DNA of 64,000 nucleotides from Aureitalea marina (GTDB taxonomy: Bacteria; Bacteroidota; Bacteroidia; Flavobacteriales; Flavobacteriaceae): the NCBI RefSeq assembly GCF_002943755.1, contig NZ_MQUB01000001.1, positions 714,501-778,500 of the forward strand, written 5' to 3'. Below are positions 28,720 through 37,760 of the stretch, piece after piece. The notes under the pieces were generated by a model that did not search any database, was not told the origin of the DNA, and saw only the letters and a program-made list of their open reading frames with translations. Position 1 is the stretch's first letter, and every line of letters begins with the position of its first letter. Position numbers and translations under genes: made by a program.

Positions 28720-29232
28720 TTCACCCACTTCCTTCTTGATATAAGCTAAGGCCTTTTGTGATGGTGTGATCTCCTCCATGAAATTTTGGAGAATATATTC
28801 CCGCATCTGGTCTGCGGTCTTTGATTTTTCATGCATGGAAGCCTGTCGGATCACATGTATGGTGGCATTTTTTGCAGCGTTGATCAAGTTCCAGCACTCG
28901 TGGGTCACATAGATCTGTTGTGCCACATTGTGTTCAAATTCCTGTTCGATATTCTTGATCAGCAGTGCTTCGTACTTATCGATATCGTCGGAATAAGGCT
29001 TTACTCGAATAAGCAGTTTGTTAGGGTCTATTCTTTCCATAAGCAGGGAGAGCCTCTCGTAGGCCTGAAGACGGGTGGGGAGGATCTTATTCTGAATTTC
29101 TTTTTGCAGCATATAACGTCTGCGACCCTCTTCGTTGGCTGTATGTCCCTTAAAAAAATAGTAAGCAACGATCCCAACAATGATAGAGGGGATGATGTAG
29201 GCCAGGTAATTTAGGACTGGTGCAATTTCCAT
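28708..29232 (-). CDS. Small membrane-anchored protein of unknown function
   Basis: A 174-residue protein with one N-terminal transmembrane segment (VLNYLAYIIPSIIVGIVAYYF) and a helical, charged remainder (residues about 35-174, LPTRLQAYERLSLLMERIDP). I recognise it as the kind of uncharacterised membrane protein common in Flavobacteriia, without a known function. It lies 43 bp downstream of the FMN glutamate-synthase-like gene on the same strand and is likely the last member of that leftward transcript. The 3' end overlaps the M1 peptidase gene by 12 bp. Confidence 0.75.
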   Translation of the reverse strand: MEIAPVLNYLAYIIPSIIVGIVAYYFFKGHTANEEGRRRYMLQKEIQNKILPTRLQAYERLSLLMERIDPNKLLIRVKPYSDDIDKYEALLIKNIEQEFEHNVAQQIYVTHECWNLINAAKNATIHVIRQASMHEKSKTADQMREYILQNFMEEITPSQKALAYIKKEVGELFA

Positions 29233-29275
29233 AGATCTGGTATTATTGGATCAATTGATGGGTTGAAAATAGGGA

Positions 29276-30889
29276 TTAATAACGGACTTTAGCCGCTTTG
29301 CGTGCTTGTTTTACCGCTTTCTTGGCCGATTTAGGTTCGTAATTACCGCCCAAATGAGGGCAGTCCATACAGTCCTTAATACCCGTAAACGGAATCTTCA
29401 CCTTGTTGTACCCGAAGGCATCTGCCAAGGTCTTGAGCAGATTTCTATCGCCCAGTGAAAACTCAACATCATCCATGGTAAACTGCGATGGATGTTCATA
29501 TCCACAGGCGTGGGTAATCTCAAGCAATTCCTTCCTGAAATTCTTAAAATAGAAGTGAGTCCGAGTGGACTTATCCTGGATATTGATACCGCTTTGTCGC
29601 CATTTGCTCTGTGTAGCCACACCGCTCGGGCAATGATTGTTATGACAGATCTGAGCTTGTATACAGCCGATAGACATCATGGCTTCCCGAGCCACGTTAA
29701 TACAATCGACACCCATGGCAAAGGCCATGGCCGCTTTGGCAGGGAATCCCAATTTTCCGCTACCCACAAAGACAACCCGTTCACAAAGCTGATGTGATTT
29801 AAAGATCTTATAGACATCACTGAATCCAAATAACCAGGGCAGGGCAACATGATCGGCAAAACTAGGCGGGGCTGCACCAGTTCCACCTTCACCTCCGTCT
29901 ATGGTAATAAAATCGGGTCCTCTACCAGTATCTTGCATGATTTTGGCCAGCTCACGCCAATCGTCCAATTTCCCCACTGCCGATTTGATTCCAACCGGAA
30001 GACCCGTGGCTTGGGCAAGCTCTTCGATAAAGTCTATCATTTCACGGGTACCTTGGAATGCGGAATGGGTGGGAGGGGAAAGCACATCCTTTCCTTTAGG
30101 CACGCCTCGGATTGCGGCGATCTCGGCCGTGATCTTGGAAGCGGGCAATACACCACCTTTCCCGGGTTTTGCTCCCTGGGATAATTTGATCTCCACCGCA
30201 CGGATCTGGGGGTATTCCTGGGTCAATTTCACCAAGTGCTGGAGCGAAAAATTACCTGCTTCATCACGAACGCCGAAATAGCCTGTACCAAAATGAAAGA
30301 CCACATCGCTCCCGGAGCAGTGGTAAGGAGAGAGGCCACCCTCTCCGGTGTTGTGATAAGCATTCGCCAAACCGCAGCCCCTGTTGAGGGATTCGATGGC
30401 TCGAGCAGACAAGGATCCAAAACTCATGGCCGAAACATTGATCACAGAGGCCGGCCTGAATGGTCTGATCCGTCGACCAGCTCCCATTACTTTTGCACAG
30501 GGTAAAAAATAAGGGTCATTGGTGTTGGGGTGTCCCTTCTCCAATCTGAAGGGGAACATGGCATTGTTGATAAAGATGTAGTTGGGCGCATAGATATCCC
30601 GGTCTGTACCAAATCCTTCGTAATTGTTCTCGTTCTTGGCCGAGGCATAGATCCAACTTCGTTCGATACGGTTAAAGGGAAGTTCCTCCCGGTTATTGGC
30701 AACAATATATTGTCGCAGTTCCGGACCGATCCGTTCCAGAATATAGCGTAAATGGCCAATTACGGGGAAATTGTGCTTGATGGTATGCCTTTTATTAAAA
30801 AAGACATCCTTTATAGCTATTAGCAGCAGGAATAACAGGACCCACCCCCACCAGGGTATCAGACTAAACGTATTCCAAAAACCATCCAT
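29276..30889 (-). CDS. FMN-binding glutamate synthase-like protein
   Basis: A 537-residue protein with an N-terminal membrane segment (WWGWVLLFLLLIAIKDVFF) and a large domain equivalent to the FMN-binding synthase part of GltB (about 100-500). Typical elements are INVSAMSFGSLSARAIESLN, GEGGLSPYHCSGSD, IEIKLSQGAKPGKGG-like text (EIKLSQGAKPGKGG) and ITIDGGEGGTGAAPPSF. Cysteines for the iron-sulfur cluster lie in IQAQICHNNHCPSGVA. The glutaminase domain is absent, so it is not a complete glutamate synthase. Such stand-alone proteins are widespread and of uncertain substrate. It starts one base after the stop of the upstream M20 gene, so translational coupling is likely. Confidence 0.92.
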   Translation of the reverse strand: MDGFWNTFSLIPWWGWVLLFLLLIAIKDVFFNKRHTIKHNFPVIGHLRYILERIGPELRQYIVANNREELPFNRIERSWIYASAKNENNYEGFGTDRDIYAPNYIFINNAMFPFRLEKGHPNTNDPYFLPCAKVMGAGRRIRPFRPASVINVSAMSFGSLSARAIESLNRGCGLANAYHNTGEGGLSPYHCSGSDVVFHFGTGYFGVRDEAGNFSLQHLVKLTQEYPQIRAVEIKLSQGAKPGKGGVLPASKITAEIAAIRGVPKGKDVLSPPTHSAFQGTREMIDFIEELAQATGLPVGIKSAVGKLDDWRELAKIMQDTGRGPDFITIDGGEGGTGAAPPSFADHVALPWLFGFSDVYKIFKSHQLCERVVFVGSGKLGFPAKAAMAFAMGVDCINVAREAMMSIGCIQAQICHNNHCPSGVATQSKWRQSGINIQDKSTRTHFYFKNFRKELLEITHACGYEHPSQFTMDDVEFSLGDRNLLKTLADAFGYNKVKIPFTGIKDCMDCPHLGGNYEPKSAKKAVKQARKAAKVRY

Positions 30890-30890
30890 G

Positions 30891-32162
30891 CTATGATCCG
30901 AGGTAATCCATAGTGAGCTGAACGAAAGCCTTCACACCTAGTAACATTCCCCCTTCATCTATGTAAAAATCAGGAGTATGGTGGGGGAAAGGAGTAGTGT
31001 TTCCCGGAGTCATTCCTCCCAGGAAGAAATAAAGACCGGGAACCTCTTGAGCAAAAAAGGAGAAATCCTCGGCTCCGGTAATGGCTCCGATCTCGAATAC
31101 TCGGTTGTCGCCTGCCGCCTTTTTTAGGGATGGCACCATTTGGGCAGTCAATTCAGGGTCATTGTAGGTGATGGGATAGCCTTTGTCGATCTCAATGGTG
31201 GCCTCGGCCCTGTAGGCAGCTGCTATGGCAGGTACCATTTCTTTCATCCTGCGGTTGATCATGGCTTGCATGCCCTTGTCCAGGGTCCTCAGCGTACCCA
31301 CGATCTGTACCTCTTCAGGGATAATATTGCTCCTTACACCTCCTGCAATCTTACCGATTGATAGCACTGCTGCCTCCTGGGTGAGTGGCGATTCCCTGGA
31401 AATTATGGTCTGAAGCCCGTCAATGATCTTGACAGCCGCCATGATGGGGTCAATTCCGCCCCAAGGCATAGAACCATGTGTTTGTTTTCCTTTTACCGTT
31501 ATCTCAAAGCTCTGCGAGGCCGCCAAAAGTCCTTGGGACTTGTAAGCAATGGTGTTTATGGGCTGACTGGAACCTATGTGCAACCCAAAAATGGCGTCCA
31601 CATCGGGATTGGTCAACACTCCTTCTTTAACCATCATTTCGGCACCACCTTCTTCTCCCGGAGGGGCTCCTTCCTCGGCGGGTTGAAAAATGAATTTGAT
31701 GGTTCCGGCAAAGTCATTATGCTTGGACATTACCTCGGCCACTCCCATCAGGATGGCGATGTGTGTATCATGTCCACAGGCGTGCATCACCCCGGTCTCT
31801 ACACCCCTGAAGGTAGTAGTCACCTCCGATTTGAAGGGCAGATCCGCCCTTTCTGTGACCGGAAGAGCATCAATATCTGCTCTTAGTGCCAGTACCTTTC
31901 CTGGTTTATTGCCCTTTAGGATTCCAACTACCCCGGTATGGGCGATGCCCGTCTGAACTTCCATGCCGAGGGATTCTAGATGTGCGGCTATCTTCTCGGC
32001 CGTTTTGAATTCCCTGTTAGAGAGTTCAGGATACTGATGGAAATCCCTCCTCCATTCGATCACCTTGGATTCGACCTCGGTAATGCTTGTTTCGATTGGT
32101 GCCTGGGCCCAGGCTGAAATACTGATCAAACTCAGTACTAGAATAATTGTAAAGCGCTTCAT
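30891..32162 (-). CDS. M20 family metallo-amidohydrolase (copy 2), secreted
   Basis: A 423-residue zinc amidohydrolase of the M20D (IAA-amino acid / N-acyl-amino acid hydrolase) type. The signal peptide is MKRFTIILVLSLISISAWAQ, so it works outside the cytoplasm. Metal ligands are in MHACGHDTHIAILMG and FQPAEEGAPPGEEGGAEM, and the C-terminal His is in FPHHTPDFYIDEGG. The dimerisation domain lies at about 215-330. It is a close paralogue of the gene immediately upstream (32172-33464), with almost the same motif spacing. It sits in a leftward cluster with a DsrE-like gene, 9 bp after its sibling. The true substrate is unknown. Confidence 0.94.
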   Translation of the reverse strand: MKRFTIILVLSLISISAWAQAPIETSITEVESKVIEWRRDFHQYPELSNREFKTAEKIAAHLESLGMEVQTGIAHTGVVGILKGNKPGKVLALRADIDALPVTERADLPFKSEVTTTFRGVETGVMHACGHDTHIAILMGVAEVMSKHNDFAGTIKFIFQPAEEGAPPGEEGGAEMMVKEGVLTNPDVDAIFGLHIGSSQPINTIAYKSQGLLAASQSFEITVKGKQTHGSMPWGGIDPIMAAVKIIDGLQTIISRESPLTQEAAVLSIGKIAGGVRSNIIPEEVQIVGTLRTLDKGMQAMINRRMKEMVPAIAAAYRAEATIEIDKGYPITYNDPELTAQMVPSLKKAAGDNRVFEIGAITGAEDFSFFAQEVPGLYFFLGGMTPGNTTPFPHHTPDFYIDEGGMLLGVKAFVQLTMDYLGS

Positions 32163-32171
32163 ATGGTAGTT

Positions 32172-33464
32172 TTATTGTGCATTCAAGTAATCCATGGATA
32201 GCTGTGTAAGTGCCTTGACACCCAATAGCAATCCGCTTTCGTCTATATAAAAATCTGGTGTGTGATGCGGGAAAGGCTGCTCATTCCCAGGGGTCATTCC
32301 TCCCAGAAAGAAATAGAAGCCGGGGACTTCTTCTTGGAAATAACTGAAGTCTTCACCCCCCGTGGTAGCCTTTGTCAGAACAACGTTATCTGCACCGGCG
32401 ACCCTCTGTAAACTGGGAAGCATTTGGGCTGTCAGTTCCGGATCGTTATAGGTGATTACCGTATTGTTTTGCCATTCTATACTGGCCTTGCCTCCATAAG
32501 TCTTGGCTATTCCTTCGGCCATTTCGTTCATTCTCCTCATGATCATGGACCGCATAGTTGGGTCCAATGTTCGGACAGTTCCGATCATTTCCGCACTTTC
32601 CGGAATGATGTTGAACCGGACTCCCGCGGTGATCTTACCGACGGTAATTACGGCAGCCTCGTTTACCAGCGGGGACTCTCGGCTGATTATAGACTGAAAG
32701 CCATCGATGATCTTGGCAGATATATAAATAGGATCAACACCAGTCCAGGGAGCTGATCCGTGGGTTTGTTTCCCTTCTACAGTGACCACGAAACGCTCTA
32801 CAGCAGCCATAGTACCACCGGGTTTGTATCGAATATCACCTACAGGGGTGCCTGAGTTGATATGCAGGCCAAAGATTGCGTCCACATCGGGATTCTTGAG
32901 TACACCCTCTTTGATCATCAATTTGGCACCACCTTCTTCTCCCGGTGGTGGTCCTTCCTCGGCCGGTTGGAAAATGAACTTAACCGTTCCTTGGATCTGA
33001 TCTTTGTGCTTGGAGAGCACTTCAGCTACACCCATTAGGATGGCTGTGTGCGTATCGTGTCCGCAGGCGTGCATCACTCCGGTTTCCTGCCCCAGAAATT
33101 CCGTTGACACTTGACTGCGGAAGGGTAGGTCATTCCGTTCGGTAACCGGTAGGGCATCGATGTCTGCCCGTAAGGCCACCACTTTCCCTTTTTTGCTCCC
33201 TTTTAGAATTCCCACTACGCCTGTTTTTGCAATTCCGGTTTCGACCTCCATTCCTAGCGATCTGAGGTGGTCGGCAATCTTGTTGGCGGTATTGAATTCT
33301 CTGTTCGACAATTCCGGGTTCTGGTGAAAATGCCGTCGCCACTCGATTACTTTAGATTCGATCTGCTGAAAGTCATCTTCCCAATTGTTTTGTGCCTGAA
33401 TCAGCAATGGGGAAATGAATGCAACAAGACCTGCGGATAGAATTAGCTTCTTCATGAGGTTCAT
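32172..33464 (-). CDS. M20 family metallo-amidohydrolase (copy 1), secreted
   Basis: A 430-residue paralogue of the following gene with the same architecture: signal peptide (KKLILSAGLVAFISPLLIQAQ), zinc ligands in MHACGHDTHTAILMG and FQPAEEGPPPGEEGG, and a terminal FPHHTPDFYIDESG. The start ATG overlaps the TGA of the DsrE-like gene as ATGA. A second in-frame ATG (33455) begins the KKLILSAG signal and may be used instead. Tandem duplication with clear divergence suggests separate substrate preferences. This is an inference from sequence only. Confidence 0.94.
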   Translation of the reverse strand: MNLMKKLILSAGLVAFISPLLIQAQNNWEDDFQQIESKVIEWRRHFHQNPELSNREFNTANKIADHLRSLGMEVETGIAKTGVVGILKGSKKGKVVALRADIDALPVTERNDLPFRSQVSTEFLGQETGVMHACGHDTHTAILMGVAEVLSKHKDQIQGTVKFIFQPAEEGPPPGEEGGAKLMIKEGVLKNPDVDAIFGLHINSGTPVGDIRYKPGGTMAAVERFVVTVEGKQTHGSAPWTGVDPIYISAKIIDGFQSIISRESPLVNEAAVITVGKITAGVRFNIIPESAEMIGTVRTLDPTMRSMIMRRMNEMAEGIAKTYGGKASIEWQNNTVITYNDPELTAQMLPSLQRVAGADNVVLTKATTGGEDFSYFQEEVPGFYFFLGGMTPGNEQPFPHHTPDFYIDESGLLLGVKALTQLSMDYLNAQ

Positions 33465-34003
33465 TTTAAGGTGATCACGGCAAATCCCTGTTGTTGTAGT
33501 TCGATCAGTACGGTCATGGCAGAGAGGGCCAGTTTGACCTCTTGCAGTCGCTTCTCTTCACCAATATCCCTATGAGCTGCCGTTTGCCCACAGATATAGA
33601 TTTCTACACCGGCCCTGTCCAATTCTTCGATCAGACCAATGTTGGGGTTGTCCACACCGTATTTTTCTTTGTAGAATTCGTTTCTAAGCAATCCGTAACT
33701 AGCCCCTCCATGTACGATCATAACCGGATTTAAGGTCTTTGGATCCTTGCCAGCGCCTACATGCATATTCAGAAATCTGGCCGCAGTCTCCAATCCTTTG
33801 TTTACCTGATCCGGTTTGGACTCACTGGAGGTGGTAACGTCGAAGAGCACTTTGTACTCCGCCGCCTTGTCCATGACAAAATCAGGATCTTCGACTGCAG
33901 ATGTCGGGCCGTAGCTCATAATTACCGGACCTGGCTTTTTGGTTTTCTGAGCTGTGATCACGGCCGTGATCATAAGAAACAGGCAGAAGATGGATTGCCG
34001 CAT
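33461..34003 (-). CDS. DsrE-family protein, exported
   Basis: A 180-residue protein with a signal peptide (MRQSIFCLFLMITAVITAQ) and a DsrE/DsrF-like fold: VIMSYGPTSAVEDPDF at the start, MIVHGGASYGLLRNEFY in the middle and EIYICGQTAAHRDIGEE towards the end. The single Cys in YICGQTA is where DsrE-type proteins bind or relay sulfur, but export to the periplasm is unusual for that role. It is the first gene of a compact leftward unit and overlaps the M20 gene by 4 bp (ATGA). A TATCTTTA element near 34040-34047 may be its -7 box. Confidence 0.82.
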   Translation of the reverse strand: MRQSIFCLFLMITAVITAQKTKKPGPVIMSYGPTSAVEDPDFVMDKAAEYKVLFDVTTSSESKPDQVNKGLETAARFLNMHVGAGKDPKTLNPVMIVHGGASYGLLRNEFYKEKYGVDNPNIGLIEELDRAGVEIYICGQTAAHRDIGEEKRLQEVKLALSAMTVLIELQQQGFAVITLK

Positions 34004-34162
34004 AGAAATGTTTGTATTCGGACTAGTTGATGTTGTCTTTAAAGATATCTAAATTTCGCTAAATCCGAAATCCCAGGCTGTTTATAAGTTGTTGGCAGAT
34101 CGGGTTCAGAATAGAGGCGAATTTCATTATTTTCACCCTATCACTCTGGAGTCAATTTCACC

Positions 34163-36481
34163 TTGCAAAATTATTTAGATCAACTCAATGAAGCCCAACG
34201 GGCACCGACCGTTCACAAGGATGGACCTCTAATGGTCATCGCCGGGGCAGGCTCCGGAAAGACCAGGGTTTTAACCTATCGGATCGCCTATCTGATGTCC
34301 CAGGGAGTTGACCCCTTTAACATCCTGGCTTTGACCTTTACCAATAAGGCGGCCCGAGAGATGAAGAAACGTATCGCCGAGATAGTCGGCAATTCTGAAG
34401 CTAAAAATCTTTGGATGGGTACCTTTCACAGCATCTTTGCTCGAATACTTCGCTTTGAAGCCGACAAACTGGGCTATCCCTCAAACTTTACGATTTACGA
34501 CACCCAGGATTCCCAGAGTCTGATCAGGAGTATCATCAAAGAGATGCGACTGGACAAGGACATCTACAAATACAAGCAGGTGTATTCCAGAATTTCCTCC
34601 TACAAGAATTCGCTGATCACGGTAAGGGCCTACTTCAACAATCCGGAGCTGGTAGAGGCAGACGCCATGGCCAGGATGCCGAGGATGGGAGACATTTACA
34701 AAGAATATGTGGATCGCTGCTTTAAGGCCGGAGCCATGGACTTCGACGATCTTCTCCTGAAGACCAATGAATTATTGACCCGTTTCCCTGAGGTATTGGC
34801 CAAATACCAGAATCGATTCCGATATATCCTGGTGGACGAGTACCAGGATACCAATCACAGTCAGTATCTGATCGTTCGGGCCCTGAGCGATCGGTTTCAG
34901 AATATCTGTGTGGTCGGCGACGACGCCCAAAGTATATATGCCTTTAGGGGTGCGAATATCAACAACATCCTGAATTTTCAAAAGGATTACGACAATGTCA
35001 GTGTATATCGGTTGGAGCAGAATTATCGGTCGACCAAAACGATAGTCAGAGCAGCCAATAGTTTGATCGAGAAGAACCAGTCTCGTTTAGAGAAGGTGGT
35101 CTGGACGGCCAACGACCAGGGAAATCCCATCAAGGTGAATCGCAGCATGACGGATGCCGACGAAGGCCGTTTTGTTGCAGGTTCAATCTTTGAGAACCAG
35201 ATGAACCTGCAGATGCAACACAAGGAATTTGCAGTGCTCTATCGTACTAATGCACAGTCCAGGGCTATTGAGGACGCACTGCGGAAAAAGGACATTCCCT
35301 ATCGAATATATGGAGGTCTGAGTTTTTACCAGCGCAAGGAGATCAAGGATGTACTGGCCTATTTACGGCTCATACTCAATCCAAGCGATGAAGAAGCCCT
35401 GAAGCGAGTGATCAATTATCCGGCACGCGGGATCGGCCAGACCACTGTGGATAAGATCGTAGTGGCCGCTAACGAGCGGGGAGTTTCCATGTTCGAGGTG
35501 ATGGAGCAATTACAGCAAAACCCCATCAACGTGAACAAAGGAACCCAAACCAAACTAGAGAACTTTGTCACCATGATCCGATCCTTCCAAGTGACCAATG
35601 AGCAGGTGGATGCCTTCCACATAGCGGAACAGGTTGCCAAAAAGACCGGCTTGGTTCAGGAACTCAAGAAAGATGGTACCCCGGAAGGAATTGCCCGAAT
35701 TGAGAACATAGAGGAATTGCTCAATGGTATTCGGGATTTTGTGGAAGGTCAGAAAGAACTGGCGGACACTACCGGCTCCCTGACCGAATTCTTAGAGGAC
35801 GTGGCTCTGGCCACAGACCTGGATAATGAGAAAGGAGACGATAACCGGGTTGCCCTGATGACGGTCCACTTGGCAAAGGGTTTAGAATTTCCATTCGTCT
35901 ATGTGGTGGGAATGGAAGAAGACCTTTTCCCTAGTGCCATGAATCTAAATTCCAGATCGGAGTTGGAGGAGGAGCGAAGACTGTTTTATGTGGCACTGAC
36001 ACGGGCCGAAAAACAAGCCTACCTAACCTATGCTCAAACCAGGTATCGTTGGGGTAAGTTGATCGATGCCGAACCAAGCCGATTTTTAGATGAGATCGAT
36101 GAGCAATACTTGGATTATTTAACCCCGATCACCGAAACCCGGTTCAAACCCATGATCGATGCGGACATTTTTGGGGAGGTAGACAAATCCAAATTGCGCT
36201 TAAAGAAACCAGTGTCAGGAACCCCACCCAAGATGCCGATATCTGCAGGAACCCGAAAATTGCGGAAGGTCAAACCCGCATCGAGTTCCCCTTCCAATGG
36301 CGCCAGTACTCCCAAAGTCAATCTGGAAGTAGGAAACCGGGTGGAGCATCAGCGTTTTGGAAAGGGCAAGGTGCTTAAGATCGAAGGTGTTGGCGCCGAT
36401 GTCAAGGCCGAGATCCAATTTGAGCAGGGTGGCTTAAAAAAACTATTGCTTCGCTTTGCTAAGCTGAATGTCCTGGATTAG
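34163..36481 (+). CDS. uvrD: ATP-dependent DNA helicase UvrD/PcrA
   Basis: A 772-residue superfamily 1 helicase that unwinds DNA 3' to 5' in repair and replication. It begins with TTG: LQNYLDQLNEAQRAP, with no upstream ATG in frame before stop, and the family N-terminus aligns there. A GGAG lies 12 bp before it. Motifs: Q-motif LNEAQRAP, Walker A AGAGSGKTR, Ia LTFTNKAARE, II LVDEYQDTN, III VVGDDAQSIYAFRGA, IV LEQNYRST, V TVHLAKGLEFP, VI YVALTRAE. The C-terminal Tudor-like RNAP-binding segment (RVEHQRFGKGKVLKIEG) marks the PcrA/UvrD group. Its last 39 bp overlap the convergent acyltransferase gene. Confidence 0.96.
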   Translation: MQNYLDQLNEAQRAPTVHKDGPLMVIAGAGSGKTRVLTYRIAYLMSQGVDPFNILALTFTNKAAREMKKRIAEIVGNSEAKNLWMGTFHSIFARILRFEADKLGYPSNFTIYDTQDSQSLIRSIIKEMRLDKDIYKYKQVYSRISSYKNSLITVRAYFNNPELVEADAMARMPRMGDIYKEYVDRCFKAGAMDFDDLLLKTNELLTRFPEVLAKYQNRFRYILVDEYQDTNHSQYLIVRALSDRFQNICVVGDDAQSIYAFRGANINNILNFQKDYDNVSVYRLEQNYRSTKTIVRAANSLIEKNQSRLEKVVWTANDQGNPIKVNRSMTDADEGRFVAGSIFENQMNLQMQHKEFAVLYRTNAQSRAIEDALRKKDIPYRIYGGLSFYQRKEIKDVLAYLRLILNPSDEEALKRVINYPARGIGQTTVDKIVVAANERGVSMFEVMEQLQQNPINVNKGTQTKLENFVTMIRSFQVTNEQVDAFHIAEQVAKKTGLVQELKKDGTPEGIARIENIEELLNGIRDFVEGQKELADTTGSLTEFLEDVALATDLDNEKGDDNRVALMTVHLAKGLEFPFVYVVGMEEDLFPSAMNLNSRSELEEERRLFYVALTRAEKQAYLTYAQTRYRWGKLIDAEPSRFLDEIDEQYLDYLTPITETRFKPMIDADIFGEVDKSKLRLKKPVSGTPPKMPISAGTRKLRKVKPASSSPSNGASTPKVNLEVGNRVEHQRFGKGKVLKIEGVGADVKAEIQFEQGGLKKLLLRFAKLNVLD

Positions 36482-37633
36482 TTCCTTATTTCTATTGTTA
36501 TAGGCATCCACGTTCAATCGCCTGACCTTAAGCCCAAATAGTGGGCGTATCCATTTCCATCTCCTGATCAGAAACTCGTATATCAGCCAGGAGCCGCCAA
36601 AAGTGACCACAGTCAGAATTACGAATTTGGTGGTGACAGACCAATTGAGGTCCATTAAGTAATAGGCTACAACTAAAGTGATTGTTTGATGCAGAATATA
36701 AAATGGATATACCGCCTGGTTGGCATAGGCCAAGGCCCTGCTAGGCTTGTTCAGGTAGGCACTACCGTAACCAAATATGGCCAATATCCAGGACCAGATA
36801 TTGAAGACTTTGATTCCGGCCTCCGTAAAATGACGCCAGGTTGAATCTGGATATAACAAGATTATCCCAATCAATGCAGTAAAACCAACGATTCCACACA
36901 TCAGATAAATACGTCTATACCTGGCAACGAATTCCCAGAATCTTCCACCAGATGCGATCAAAAGGAAACCGTAGAAGAAGAGAACAAGAAAGAAGGCTAA
37001 GGCAAACCAATCGCCGACCAATGCATGGGTAACAGGAAAAAAGGGCTCCAAAAAGGCCTCGGCCAGGTAAAGTGGAATGATCAGTAAAAAGATCTTCCAG
37101 GGATTACTGTACATTCCGGCTGTCCATTTTAGAAACCTGGCTTGAGGGTTCTTTCTCAAGTAACTGAACACCGGGATCAGAACCAAAGAGAAGATCAAGA
37201 GATACGGCAAGAACCATAAATGATGCCAGGTGAGATTACCATCGGGATAGGTGCCGCCTGAAAAGGCATGAGCTGGCCAAAAGTCAAAATATCCACCAGA
37301 GAATTGTCCGGTGGCTATTCGCTCAATATAGACCTGAGGAGGAACGATTAGAAACATCCCTACAGCCAGCGGGATGAACAATCTGATGAGACGTTCCTTG
37401 GCAAATTGACCAGCTGAACGTTTTCCAAAGGCGTAGTAAGTTCCCATCCCGGAAATCACAAAGAGTATAGGTAACCGCCATTGATTTACAAATAGCATAG
37501 GCCACTGTAGATCCAAGGAGATCTCATTGTTCTTGATGTGCCACCCCCAAGGGACAAAGAACATCCCTACATGATAAAGTATTAACAATCCAAAGACCAA
37601 TACTCTTAACCAATCCATATCAAATCTACGCAT
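36443..37633 (-). CDS. Acyltransferase 3 family membrane protein
   Basis: A 396-residue integral membrane protein of the acyltransferase 3 type, with about ten hydrophobic segments. The start MRRFDMDWLRVLVFGLLILY is typical (conserved D-W-L-R near the N-terminus), with the conserved Arg motif nearby (FVNQWRLPILFVISGMGTYY) and the SG-M-Y-F pattern. Such enzymes transfer acyl groups to extracytoplasmic carbohydrates or lipids. I chose ATG 37633 because upstream codons read into the intergenic region, while DxLR follows this ATG. It is downstream of a LytTR regulator gene on the same strand with a 127-bp gap. The C-terminal tail overlaps the end of uvrD by 39 bp. Confidence 0.87.
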   Translation of the reverse strand: MRRFDMDWLRVLVFGLLILYHVGMFFVPWGWHIKNNEISLDLQWPMLFVNQWRLPILFVISGMGTYYAFGKRSAGQFAKERLIRLFIPLAVGMFLIVPPQVYIERIATGQFSGGYFDFWPAHAFSGGTYPDGNLTWHHLWFLPYLLIFSLVLIPVFSYLRKNPQARFLKWTAGMYSNPWKIFLLIIPLYLAEAFLEPFFPVTHALVGDWFALAFFLVLFFYGFLLIASGGRFWEFVARYRRIYLMCGIVGFTALIGIILLYPDSTWRHFTEAGIKVFNIWSWILAIFGYGSAYLNKPSRALAYANQAVYPFYILHQTITLVVAYYLMDLNWSVTTKFVILTVVTFGGSWLIYEFLIRRWKWIRPLFGLKVRRLNVDAYNNRNKELIQDIQLSKAKQ

Positions 37634-37760
37634 GACTATTTTGTTTTGAGCCAAAACTATTTCAAGCTCGAAAATCCTGCAAAAGAATGGGATGAGGGTA
37701 AACGAAATGGGATGTCTAACGAGCTTTTGGGACCAATGACAAGACCTAGGGACGAACGGA

